Assembly (NCBI RefSeq): GCF_000429225.1 | Contig: NZ_AUBL01000024.1 | Location: 1-62,455 of the forward strand | Direction of reading: 5' to 3' | Source: Actinomyces dentalis DSM 19115 | GTDB taxonomy: Bacteria; Actinomycetota; Actinomycetes; Actinomycetales; Actinomycetaceae | Length of the DNA: 62,455 bases | The notes under the pieces: generated by a model | Databases searched by the model: none | Seen by the model: the letters and a program-made list of their open reading frames with translations, nothing else | Told to the model about the DNA's origin: nothing | Program-made: the position numbers and the translations under genes | Shown: piece by piece, positions 28,333 to 38,808 of the stretch | Numbering within the stretch: the stretch's first letter is position 1 | How the letters are laid out: each line of letters begins with the position of its first letter

Positions 28333-28346
28333 GGGACTTCGGTCCC
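28333..28346 (+). promoter_or_regulatory. DosR/DevR-like palindrome upstream of pflB
   Basis: GGGACTTCGGTCCC matches 12 of 14 positions of the DosR core GGGACTWWAGTCCC and lies about 180 bases before the pflB start, upstream of a TACCCT -10 candidate (28431-28436). As RNA it would instead form a 5-bp stem with a UUCG tetraloop. A TTGTGAGTGAT half-site (28371-28381), reminiscent of Rex/CRP sites, lies between. Confidence 0.45.
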
Positions 28347-28525
28347 TGGGTCGGAATACCCATGTCGCGCTTGTGAGTGATCCCACCGGGCACTCGCCCG
28401 CGATCGTCCCACGGGCCGGTGCGCTCGGCCTACCCTGGAGGCGACGGCGCGACGACGTACCGCCACGCCCCACAAGGGCGGAGTACAACCGGGTGGCCTC
28501 CGGTCACCCACTACAGGAGGCACGG

Positions 28526-30646
28526 ATGACCACCGAGGTCACAGCATCCGCCACGGCGGAGGACACCACCAGCCGCGACGCGTGGGAGGGATTCGTCACG
28601 GGCCCGTGGGCCGAGGACATCGACGTGCGCGACTTCATCCAGCGCAACTACACCCCCTACGACGGCGACGCCTCGTTCCTGGCCGGCGCCACCGACAAGA
28701 CCCTGCGCCTGTGGGACACCCTGGAGGAGAAGTACCTGGCCGAGGAGCGCAAAGTCCGCATCCTCGACGTCGACACCCACACGCCCTCGGACATCGACGC
28801 CTTCGCCCCCGGATACATCTCCGACGACGACGACGTCATCGTCGGCCTGCAGACCGACTCCCCGCTCAAGCGCGCCATGATGCCCAACGGCGGGTGGCGC
28901 ATGGTCGCCCAGGCGATCAAGGAGGCCGGCAAGGAGATCGATCCCGAGGTCCAGAAGATCTTCACCCGCTACCGCAAGACCCACAACGACGCCGTCTTCG
29001 ACATCTACACCCCGCGCATCCGCGCCGCGCGCTCGAGCCACATCATCACCGGCCTGCCCGACGCCTACGGCCGCGGCCGCATCATCGGCGACTACCGCCG
29101 CGTGGCCCTGTACGGCGTCGACCGGCTCATCGAGCTCAAGCAGAGGGCCAAGGACGCCGTCGCCAACCAGCCCTTCTCCGAGCACTGGGCCCGCTACCGC
29201 GAGGAGCACGCCGAGCAGATCAAGGCGCTCAAGAAGCTCAAGGTCATGGCCGCCTCCTACGGCTTCGACATCTCCGGGCCGGCCAGGGACGCCCACGAGG
29301 CCGTCCAGTGGACCTACTTCGCCTACCTGGCCTCCGTCAAGAGCCAGGACGGCGCCGCCATGAGCATCGGGCGCCTGTCGGCCTTCCTCGACATCTACTT
29401 CGAGCGCGACCTGAGGGCCGGCGTCATCGATGAGACCCGCGCCCAGGAGCTCATCGACAACATCGTCATGAAGCTGCGCATCACCCGCTTCCTGCGCACC
29501 ACCGACTACGACCAGATCTTCTCCGGCGACCCCTACTGGGCCACCTGGTCCGACGCCGGCTTCGGCGAGGACGGCCGCCCGCTGGTCACCAAGACCTCCT
29601 TCCGCCTGCTCCAGACGCTGCGCAACCTCGGCCCCGCCCCGGAGCCCAACATCACGATCTTCTGGAACGAGAACCTGCCCCAGGGCTACAAGGACTTCTG
29701 CGCCCTGATCTCGATCACGACCTCCTCCATCCAGTACGAGGCTGACGAGCAGATCCGCGAGCACTGGGGCGACGACGCCGCCATCGCCTGCTGCGTGTCG
29801 CCCATGCGCGTGGGCAAGCAGATGCAGTTCTTCGGCGCCCGCGTCAACGCCGCCAAGGGCCTGCTCTACGCCATCAACGGCGGGCGCGACGAGATGACCG
29901 GCAGGCGGGTCGTGGAGGGCCTGCCCGGCATCGAGGGCGACGGTCCGCTGGACTTCGACGAGGTGTGGGACAAGTACGAGAAGATGCTCGACTGGGTCGT
30001 GGCCACCTACGTCGAGGCCCTCAACATCATCCACTACTGCCACGACCGCTACGCCTACGAGGCCATCGAGATGGCGCTGCACGACTCCGAGATCGTGCGC
30101 ACCATGGGCTGCGGCATCGCCGGGCTGTCCATTGTCGCCGACTCCCTGAGCGCCATCAAGTACGCCAGGGTCACCCCGGTGCGCGACGAGACCGGCCTGG
30201 TGGTCGACTACGTCACCGAGGGCGACTTCCCCATCTACGGCAACGACGACGACCGCGCCGACGACATCGCCGCCACCGTGGTCCACACGATCATGTCCAA
30301 GATCAAGGAGCAGCCCTTCTACCGCGACGCCATCCCCACCCAGTCGGTGCTCACCATCACCTCCAACGTCGTCTACGGCAAGGCCACCGGCTCCTTCCCC
30401 TCCGGCCACGCCAAGGGCACGCCCTTCTCGCCCGGGGCCAACCCGGAGAACGGCATGGACACCCACGGCATGGTCGCCTCCATGCTGAGCGTGGGCAAGC
30501 TCGACTACAACGACGCCCTCGACGGCATCTCGCTGACCAACACCATCACCCCGCAGGGCCTGGGCCGCACGCTCGACGAGCGCGTGGCCAACCTCGTGGG
30601 CATCCTCGACGTCGGCTTCGTGCCCGACGACTGCGCCGAGGTCTGA
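28526..30646 (+). CDS. pflB: Pyruvate formate-lyase core lacking the glycyl-radical domain
   Basis: 706 residues from ATG 28526 (AGGAGG upstream). It converts pyruvate and CoA to acetyl-CoA and formate during anaerobic growth. The catalytic cysteine pair is present (IACCVSPMRV, Cys422-Cys423), as are the N-terminal PFL landmarks. The chain ends with a short unrelated tail (GFVPDDCAEV) exactly where other PFLs (about 760-790 residues) continue into the glycyl-radical domain. That domain is encoded 63 bases downstream as an independent 81-residue gene. This is not a sequencing frameshift: the second gene has its own ribosome site and start. Activity must therefore need assembly of two polypeptides. 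Confidence 0.94.
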   Translation: MTTEVTASATAEDTTSRDAWEGFVTGPWAEDIDVRDFIQRNYTPYDGDASFLAGATDKTLRLWDTLEEKYLAEERKVRILDVDTHTPSDIDAFAPGYISDDDDVIVGLQTDSPLKRAMMPNGGWRMVAQAIKEAGKEIDPEVQKIFTRYRKTHNDAVFDIYTPRIRAARSSHIITGLPDAYGRGRIIGDYRRVALYGVDRLIELKQRAKDAVANQPFSEHWARYREEHAEQIKALKKLKVMAASYGFDISGPARDAHEAVQWTYFAYLASVKSQDGAAMSIGRLSAFLDIYFERDLRAGVIDETRAQELIDNIVMKLRITRFLRTTDYDQIFSGDPYWATWSDAGFGEDGRPLVTKTSFRLLQTLRNLGPAPEPNITIFWNENLPQGYKDFCALISITTSSIQYEADEQIREHWGDDAAIACCVSPMRVGKQMQFFGARVNAAKGLLYAINGGRDEMTGRRVVEGLPGIEGDGPLDFDEVWDKYEKMLDWVVATYVEALNIIHYCHDRYAYEAIEMALHDSEIVRTMGCGIAGLSIVADSLSAIKYARVTPVRDETGLVVDYVTEGDFPIYGNDDDRADDIAATVVHTIMSKIKEQPFYRDAIPTQSVLTITSNVVYGKATGSFPSGHAKGTPFSPGANPENGMDTHGMVASMLSVGKLDYNDALDGISLTNTITPQGLGRTLDERVANLVGILDVGFVPDDCAEV

Positions 30647-30709
30647 CCGGTCCGCTCCCCCCTCGACTCTCTGTCGAATCACATCTCTCACACCAGAAAG
30701 GGGCCGAAT

Positions 30710-30955
30710 ATGGCCACGTACGAAGAGCGCCTCGCCTCCATGAAGGCGCAGCGCGAGGACAACGGCGGCGTCAAGGGCCTGTACCACGCCAACATCAACG
30801 TCCTGGACCGCAACACCCTCGAGGACGCCATGGAGCACCCGGAGAACTACCCGAACCTGACGGTCCGCGTCTCCGGCTACGCCGTCAACTTCGTCAAGCT
30901 CACGCGCGAGCAGCAGCTCGACGTCCTCAACCGCACCTTCCACGCCGGCGCCTGA
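30710..30955 (+). CDS. grcA: Stand-alone glycyl-radical domain of PFL (GrcA/YfiD-like)
   Basis: 81 residues with GAAAGGGG as ribosome site. It aligns with the C-terminus of pyruvate formate-lyase: [20 protein letters not shown], then the radical loop RVSGYAVNF with the radical glycine at residue 56, then [14 protein letters not shown]. In E. coli a similar protein (YfiD/GrcA) is only a spare part for damaged PFL; here it is the only copy of the domain in the locus, so it should be obligatory. It lies between the PFL core and the activase, giving a three-gene operon. Confidence 0.93.
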   Translation: MATYEERLASMKAQREDNGGVKGLYHANINVLDRNTLEDAMEHPENYPNLTVRVSGYAVNFVKLTREQQLDVLNRTFHAGA

Positions 30956-30978
30956 GCCGGCGGCGGTGCTGGACTCGG

Positions 30979-31857
30979 ATGACTGAGACCATCACCCCTG
31001 CGGCGCCGGGCGGCCGGGACCAGGACTTCCTGGCCCCGGCCGCCCGCTTGCGCGGGGCCGGGATCGGCGGGCTGGAGGAGCTCACGGACCTCCAGCGCTC
31101 CGAGCGCCTGGCGCGCATGCGCGAGGGGACGCTGGGATCCATTCACTCCTGGGAGCTGGTCACGGCGGTGGACGGCCCGGGCACGAGGATGACCGTCTTC
31201 CTCAACGGCTGCCCGCTGCGGTGCCTGTACTGCCACAACCCGGACACCTTCCTCATGCGGGACGGCGAGCCGGTGACCGCGGACGAGCTGCTGCGGCGCA
31301 TGAGGCGCTACCGCGGCGTGTTCCGCGCCTCCAAGGGCGGCATCACCCTGTCCGGGGGCGAGGTGCTCATGCAGCCGGCCTTCGCCGCCCGGCTGCTGGC
31401 CGGCGCCAAGAGGATGGGCATCCACACCTGCATCGACACCTCCGGCTACCTGGGCGCCAACTGCACCGACGAGATGCTCGACGACATCGACCTGGTGCTC
31501 CTGGACGTCAAGAGCGGCGACGAGCAGACCTACAAGAGGGTCACGGGCCGCTCCCTGGCGCCGACCATCGCCTTCGGCGACCGGCTCGCGGCCCGGGGCA
31601 TCGAGACGTGGGTGCGATTCGTCCTCGTGCCGGGCCTGACCGACGACCCCGCCAACGTCGAGAACGTCGCCCGCATCGTCGAGCGCTGGCGCCCGGTGGT
31701 CAGCCGGGTCGAGGTCCTGCCCTTCCACCAGATGGGGGCCGACAAGTGGAGGGCGCTGAACCTGGAGTACAAGCTCAAGGACACGCGCCCGCCCGACCCC
31801 GAGCTCGTCGAGTCCACCCGCGAGATCTTCCGCTCCCACGGCTTCACCGTGCACTGA
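30979..31857 (+). CDS. pflA: Pyruvate formate-lyase activating enzyme
   Basis: 292 residues. A radical-SAM activase with the CX3CX2C cluster in GCPLRCLYCHNP, the GGE motif in GGITLSGGEVLMQP, and the C-terminal LPFHQMGADKW typical of PFL activases. It abstracts a hydrogen from the radical glycine, here carried by the separate 81-residue protein encoded 23 bases upstream. An N-terminal extension of about 50 residues precedes the conserved IHSWELVTAVDGPGTR. The Shine-Dalgarno is weak, so coupling with the upstream gene is likely. Confidence 0.95.
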   Translation: MTETITPAAPGGRDQDFLAPAARLRGAGIGGLEELTDLQRSERLARMREGTLGSIHSWELVTAVDGPGTRMTVFLNGCPLRCLYCHNPDTFLMRDGEPVTADELLRRMRRYRGVFRASKGGITLSGGEVLMQPAFAARLLAGAKRMGIHTCIDTSGYLGANCTDEMLDDIDLVLLDVKSGDEQTYKRVTGRSLAPTIAFGDRLAARGIETWVRFVLVPGLTDDPANVENVARIVERWRPVVSRVEVLPFHQMGADKWRALNLEYKLKDTRPPDPELVESTREIFRSHGFTVH

Positions 31858-31866
31858 CCCCGGCAC

Positions 31867-31890
31867 CGGGCGGGCCCCGCGGCCCGCCCG
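31867..31890. terminator. Bidirectional hairpin after pflA
   Basis: CGGGCGGGCC, a CCGC loop, then GGCCCGCCCG: a perfect 10-bp stem between the convergent pflA and RNase D genes. Confidence 0.6.
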
Positions 31891-31943
31891 ACCCGCGGCG
31901 GGCCCGGACACGTACGACCCCGGCGCGCCGGGGCGGGCGGCGA

Positions 31944-33230
31944 TCAGGCCAGGGCGTCGGACAGGGACGGGGCCGCCTGCTCCACCTGCCAGGGGCGGGC
32001 GCCGAGCTCGGTCAGGCGGGCCGCCAGCGCCCCGACGGACACGTCCGGCGCGCCGCCGTCGGCCTCCTCCTCGCCCACGGCCCAGGCCAGGCGGCGCTGG
32101 ACGTCGGGGGACACCAGCAGCTCCTGGGGCACCCGGATGCGCTCGGCGCGGGCGCGCACGGCGCCGCGCACCTCCTCCAGGGCCGTGGCCGCCTCGGGGT
32201 GATGGCGGGACCACGAGCGCGGCTGGGGCAGCTCGCCCGGCGCCAGGGGCGGGTGGACGGGCGGGAGCTCCTCCTCGGGCAGCGCCAGGGCCCGCTCGAT
32301 CGCCCGCCACCACAGCTCGCGGTGGGCGCGGGCCTGCCGGGAGGAGAATTCGCGCAGGGACTCCATCTTGCGCCGCGAGGCGGGGCGGGCCAGGGCCGCG
32401 GCGACCAGGGCGCCGTGCGACAGGACCTTCGAGGGGCACAGGTCCAGCTGTCGGGCGAGCTCCTCGCGGGTCGTCCACAGCTCGCGCAGCACGGCCAGCG
32501 ACCTGGGGGAGCGCACGGCCCGCCCGGCGCGCGGGATCCTCCGCCACGGGTCGGTCTTGGCCGGGCGCGGGGGGCGGGTCCGCTCGTACTCGAACTCCTG
32601 GGCCGCCCAGTCGGCCTTGCCGGCCGCGGCGAGCTCGTCGGCCAGGGCGGCGCGCAGCTCGATGAGGAGCTCGACGTCGAGGGCCGCGTACACCAGCCAG
32701 GTCTCCGGCAGGGGGCGGGTCGACCAGTCGGCGGCCGCGTGGTCCTTGGCCAGGCGCAGCCCGAGGGTCTCCTCGAGCACCGCTCCGAGCCCCACGTGGC
32801 GGCGGCCCAGGAGGCGGGCGGCGAGCTCGGTGTCGAACAGGCTGCGGGGGGCGAGCCCGAGGGCCGCCAGGCACGGCAGGTCCTGGTCGGCGGCGTGCAG
32901 GATCCACTCCGGGCCGTCCAGCGCGCCCCCCAGCGCCTCCAGCGGGCCGGCGCCGACCGGGTCGACGAGGAAGGTCCCCGCGCCCGCGCGCCGCAGCTGC
33001 ACGAGGTAGGCGTCCTGCCCGTAGCGGAAGCCCGAGGCGCGCTCGGCGTCGACGGCCACGGGCCCGCTCCCGGCGGCCAGCGCCCCGACGGCGGCCGCCA
33101 GCGCCCGCGGGGCGTCGGTCACGGGCGGCAGCCCCTCCCGGGGACGGCGGTAGGGCAGGACGTCGTCGGATCCGATCGGGTGGTCCGTCGTCCCGGGGGT
33201 GCGCGCCGGCCGGGGGGCGTCGCGCCTCAC
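31944..33230 (-). CDS. Ribonuclease D-like 3'-5' exonuclease with HRDC domain
   Basis: 428 residues from GTG 33230, which overlaps the DUF3000 stop by four bases (GTGA). The DEDDy exonuclease motifs are visible: VDAERASGF (Asp, Glu), HAADQDLPCL and the YAALDVELL (Tyr...Asp) motif. An HRDC-type helical domain follows (about 230-300, LREFSSRQARAHRELWW nearby), then a C-terminal Pro/Ala-rich region. It should trim structured RNA 3' ends. The pairing with DUF3000 is conserved in actinobacteria. Confidence 0.9.
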   Translation of the reverse strand: MRRDAPRPARTPGTTDHPIGSDDVLPYRRPREGLPPVTDAPRALAAAVGALAAGSGPVAVDAERASGFRYGQDAYLVQLRRAGAGTFLVDPVGAGPLEALGGALDGPEWILHAADQDLPCLAALGLAPRSLFDTELAARLLGRRHVGLGAVLEETLGLRLAKDHAAADWSTRPLPETWLVYAALDVELLIELRAALADELAAAGKADWAAQEFEYERTRPPRPAKTDPWRRIPRAGRAVRSPRSLAVLRELWTTREELARQLDLCPSKVLSHGALVAAALARPASRRKMESLREFSSRQARAHRELWWRAIERALALPEEELPPVHPPLAPGELPQPRSWSRHHPEAATALEEVRGAVRARAERIRVPQELLVSPDVQRRLAWAVGEEEADGGAPDVSVGALAARLTELGARPWQVEQAAPSLSDALA

Positions 33231-33832
33231 CGGCGACTCCCCGCCAGGGTCAGGGGAACGGCCAGGTGCGGCTCGTTGCCCGCCGCCACGTGCAGCAGCT
33301 CGTACCAGGCGACCAGGTGCGGCGTCAGGTCGGGGGTGGCGGGCGACCAGGAGGCGCGGATCTCCGCGTGCGCGCACGAGTCGGTGAGCTCGAGCCCGCC
33401 GAATGTCTCGGACAGCACGCGGGTGATCGTGCCCACGAGCGCCCGGTAACCGGCTCCGGCGTTGTCGAGCGCCTCGATCAGCCAGGACCGGGCCGCGGAG
33501 CCCAGGAGGGGATCGGCCCCGACCTCGTCGTCGAGGCGCGAGCGCGTCATGACGACTATGCGCAGGTCCCCGTCCCAGGCGTCCTGGCCCGCGGGGTCGT
33601 GGAGCACGACGAAGCGTCCCATGGCGATCGGCACACCCCCCTCCGTCTGGACGGTCTCGGCCGTCAGGGCGGCTGCGTAGGGGGCCAGACGGCGGGGCGC
33701 AGGGACTTCGTCGAGGACCAGGCCGCGGGGTCTGGGCGCGTGGCGCATGCTGAGCAGCGCCTCCTCGAATCGCTCGGGCACCCGCTCGCCTCCCGCGTCC
33801 TTCGGCGAGGCCGTCCTAGAATTGTCGGTCAC
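33227..33832 (-). CDS. DUF3000 family protein
   Basis: 201 residues from GTG 33832. The family is actinobacterial and of unknown function; LLSMRHAPRPRGLVLDEVPAPRRLAPYAAAL and PHLVAWYELLHVAAG mark it (each shortened here to its recognisable core MRHAP, PAPRRLAPYAAAL and LVAWYELLH). It is encoded directly before the RNase D-like gene with a 4-base overlap. A TAGCCT box ends six bases before the start, so the operon may be leaderless. No catalytic motif is visible. Confidence 0.85.
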   Translation of the reverse strand: MTDNSRTASPKDAGGERVPERFEEALLSMRHAPRPRGLVLDEVPAPRRLAPYAAALTAETVQTEGGVPIAMGRFVVLHDPAGQDAWDGDLRIVVMTRSRLDDEVGADPLLGSAARSWLIEALDNAGAGYRALVGTITRVLSETFGGLELTDSCAHAEIRASWSPATPDLTPHLVAWYELLHVAAGNEPHLAVPLTLAGSRR

Positions 33833-33838
33833 CCGGCC

Positions 33839-33844
33839 AGGCTA
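33839..33844 (-). promoter_or_regulatory. Candidate leaderless -10 box of DUF3000-RNase D
   Basis: TAGCCT on the minus strand, six bases before the GTG start and without a Shine-Dalgarno. Confidence 0.5.
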
Positions 33845-33970
33845 CCGGCGTGCGCTACCCATTCCGGTTCCCACGCCGTGAGATGCCCGGGACGGTGCGC
33901 ACATGCGGCGCAAAGGGCGGTCAACCCGGTGGGTCGGCGCGGGCGGGCCGTCAACACCATCGACTCGACC

Positions 33971-34096
33971 GTGTCCGCGAGCGCGCAGGTTTCCAGACCC
34001 GCGAATCCCGCGAATCCCGCGAGCGCGCAGGTTTCCAGTCGAACGCGCGCCTCCCGCCTGCGCGTTCGACTGGAAACCTGCGCGCTCGCGGACACG
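33971..34096. repeat. 75-bp hairpin element D (perfect 32-11-32) with upstream competitor copy
   Basis: Left arm 34017-34048 and right arm 34060-34091 are reverse complements at all 32 positions around an 11-base loop. A second copy of the left arm (33971-33996, GTGTCCGCGAGCGCGCAGG at its start) pairs equally well with the right arm and its flank (34070-34095) over 26 bases, so two mutually exclusive hairpins are possible. Two short CCGCGAAT repeats separate the copies. Only the outer CCGCGAGC is shared with elements A and B; the geometry is identical. Confidence 0.8.
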
Positions 34097-34130
34097 GCGG
34101 GCCGACGGGCCCCGCCCTGGGCGACGGCGA

Positions 34131-34180
34131 ACCGGGGAGGGCGTCGGCGGATCCGCGGATCCGCCGACGCCCTCCCCGGT
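34131..34180 (-). terminator. Perfect 50-bp palindrome after glgX
   Basis: Bases 34131-34155 are the exact reverse complement of 34156-34180, with no loop bases beyond the centre. It starts 10 bases after the glgX stop on the minus strand and would give a very stable transcript hairpin. There is no U-run. Confidence 0.7.
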
Positions 34181-34189
34181 GGCTCGGGC

Positions 34190-37030
<2,841 letters not shown>

Positions 37031-37182
37031 GCCTCATACATTGCCACGGCGCGGGGGCCGCGGCTGGGCGGATGCCGGGGCAGGCGGTCCGTTGAGAAGA
37101 CGGGTACGTCACACGCCGAGCCTTTGCGCCCGCGCCCATCACCTGCTACCTTACTTCCCGCACCGCCGGACGGCGGCGCGGT

Positions 37183-37255
37183 GCGGATGTGGCTCAGTTG
37201 GTAGAGCATCACCTTGCCAAGGTGAGGGTCGCGGGTTCGAGTCCCGTCATCCGCT
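37183..37255 (+). tRNA. tRNA-Gly (GCC)
   Basis: A 73-base cloverleaf: acceptor GCGGATG pairs with CATCCGC, the anticodon stem is CACCT/AGGTG with loop TTGCCAA (anticodon GCC), and the T loop is GGGTTCGAGTCCC. CCA is not encoded. Confidence 0.95.
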
Positions 37256-37256
37256 C

Positions 37257-37328
37257 GGGCGATTGGCGCAGCGGGAGCGCGCTTCCCTGACACGGAAGAG
37301 GTCACTGGTTCGATCCCAGTATCGCCCA
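37257..37328 (+). tRNA. tRNA-Val (GAC)
   Basis: A 72-base cloverleaf one base after tRNA-Gly. Acceptor GGGCGAT pairs with ATCGCCC, discriminator A; anticodon stem CTTCC/GGAAG with loop CTGACAC (anticodon GAC); T arm CTGGTTCGATCCCAG. CCA is not encoded. The tight spacing implies a shared precursor. Confidence 0.95.
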
Positions 37329-37418
37329 CCGGCTCAGGCCTCGGACGCTCGTCCGGGGCCTTCGTCGTCGCGGCGCCCCCGCCGCGAGCGAGTCCGACCC
37401 GCCCCTCAGGAGGACCCC

Positions 37419-38699
37419 ATGATCCGCTCCCGGGACCGCCGTCCGTCCAGGCCCGATCTCCTGCCCGTCGTCATCGGCGGGGACATCGGGGCCTACGCCC
37501 TGGCCCGCCAGCTCCACGACGCCACCGGGCAGCGGGTCGCCCTCCTGTCGCCCAGCCCCATCGAGGCCATCGAGTTGTCGAGCTACATCGACGTGCACCA
37601 CTACGAGGAGCACGACGAGGACATGATGCTCTCCCTCCTGCGCGGGCTCGCCGCCGGCCGGGCCCCGCGCAGCGCCGTCGTCATGGCCAACAGCGACGCC
37701 ACGGCCCGCCTCCTGGCCGTCCGCCGCGCCGAGCTGGAGCCGTGCTACGCCGTGCCCTTCCCCGACGTGGGGGCCATGGACGCCCTGAGCGACAAGGTGG
37801 CCTTCGCCGCCGCCTGCGCCGCCCAGGGCCTGCGCACGCCCCGCCAGGCGGTCGTGGACTGCTCCGAGCTGGCCCACGGCGACCCCGAGATCGGCATCCC
37901 CTTCCCCCTGGTGGGCAAGGCCGCCGTCGGATCGGACTGGGACGCCGCCGAATTCCCCGGCAAGCGCAAGATCTACTTCCTGGACGGCCCCGAGGACCTC
38001 GCCTCGCTGTGGTCGGACCTGCGGGGCGCCGGCTACGCCTCCACCTTCCTCATCCAGGAGCGGATCCCGGGCGAGGACGAGGCCATGCGCTCGGTGACCG
38101 CCTACATGGCCTCCAACGGCGAGATGACCATGATCGGCTCCGCCCGGGTGCTGCTGGAGGACCACGCCCCCACCCTCATCGGCAACCCGGTGGCCATGAT
38201 CACCGAGCCCTTCCCCGAGCTGTGGGACGGGGCGGAGCGGCTGCTGAAGGCGGCCGGCTACCGGGGGTTCGCCAACTTCGACGTCAAGGTCGACCCGCGC
38301 ACCGGCGAGTCGGTCTTCTTCGAGCTCAACCCGCGCATCGGGCGCAACTCCTTCTACATGAGCGCCGCCGGGGTCAACCCCATGGTCCCCATGATCGCCG
38401 ACCTGATCGACGGTCGGCCGGGGCCGCGGCGCCAGGCGCGCCGCGAGGTCCTCTACAGCCTGGTGCCCCGCCACCTGGTCCTGCACCAGGTCGACGACCC
38501 GGCGCTGCGGCGGCGCGCCCTGCGCCTGGCCCCCCGGGCGGTGGACCCCCTCATCGACCCGGCCGAGCGCTCCGTGCGCCGCCGACTGCTGGTCACGGCG
38601 CTCAAGCTCAACCACGACCTGAAATTCCACCGCCACCACCCCAAGCGCCTCGTGCGCCGCCGCCCGCGCGGGCGGCGCGCGCCGGCGGACGCGACCTAG
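37419..38699 (+). CDS. ATP-grasp ligase, possible peptidoglycan cross-bridge D-amino acid ligase
   Basis: 426 residues; AGGAGG precedes ATG 37419. An N-terminal Rossmann-like domain (VVIGGDIGAYALARQL) is followed by an ATP-grasp fold (about 120-330): the lysine in FPLVGKAAVGSDW, the QERIPGEDEAM strand, and the metal-binding end FELNPRIGRNSF. It belongs to the carboxylate-amine ligase group that includes the D-aspartate ligase of enterococcal cross-bridges. A FemX-like transferase gene follows directly, so joint work on the peptide cross-bridge (Actinomyces walls carry Lys/Orn-D-Glu/Asp types) is a reasonable inference. Substrate is not determined. The two tRNA genes lie just upstream. Confidence 0.8.
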   Translation: MIRSRDRRPSRPDLLPVVIGGDIGAYALARQLHDATGQRVALLSPSPIEAIELSSYIDVHHYEEHDEDMMLSLLRGLAAGRAPRSAVVMANSDATARLLAVRRAELEPCYAVPFPDVGAMDALSDKVAFAAACAAQGLRTPRQAVVDCSELAHGDPEIGIPFPLVGKAAVGSDWDAAEFPGKRKIYFLDGPEDLASLWSDLRGAGYASTFLIQERIPGEDEAMRSVTAYMASNGEMTMIGSARVLLEDHAPTLIGNPVAMITEPFPELWDGAERLLKAAGYRGFANFDVKVDPRTGESVFFELNPRIGRNSFYMSAAGVNPMVPMIADLIDGRPGPRRQARREVLYSLVPRHLVLHQVDDPALRRRALRLAPRAVDPLIDPAERSVRRRLLVTALKLNHDLKFHRHHPKRLVRRRPRGRRAPADAT

Positions 38700-38808
38700 A
38701 TCATCCGGAAGAACGAGCACAGCGGCCCCGCGCGTGGTTAGGCTGGCGCGGACCCTGGACCCGATCCCCCGGGTCGCTTCCCCACCGCACCGCAAGACAG
38801 GAGCCCCG

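Noticed and set aside
28371..28388. Rex or CRP operator upstream of pflB
   Set aside because: Only the left half (TTGTGA) fits; the right half does not complete either palindrome.
30647..30709. Possible frameshift joining pflB and the 81-residue gene
   Set aside because: The gap has a stop, non-PFL sequence and a good ribosome site before a new ATG, so two genes are real.
31221..33449. 742-residue plus-strand open frame after pflA
   Set aside because: It begins out of frame inside pflA and runs antisense through the RNase D gene; no domain is recognisable.
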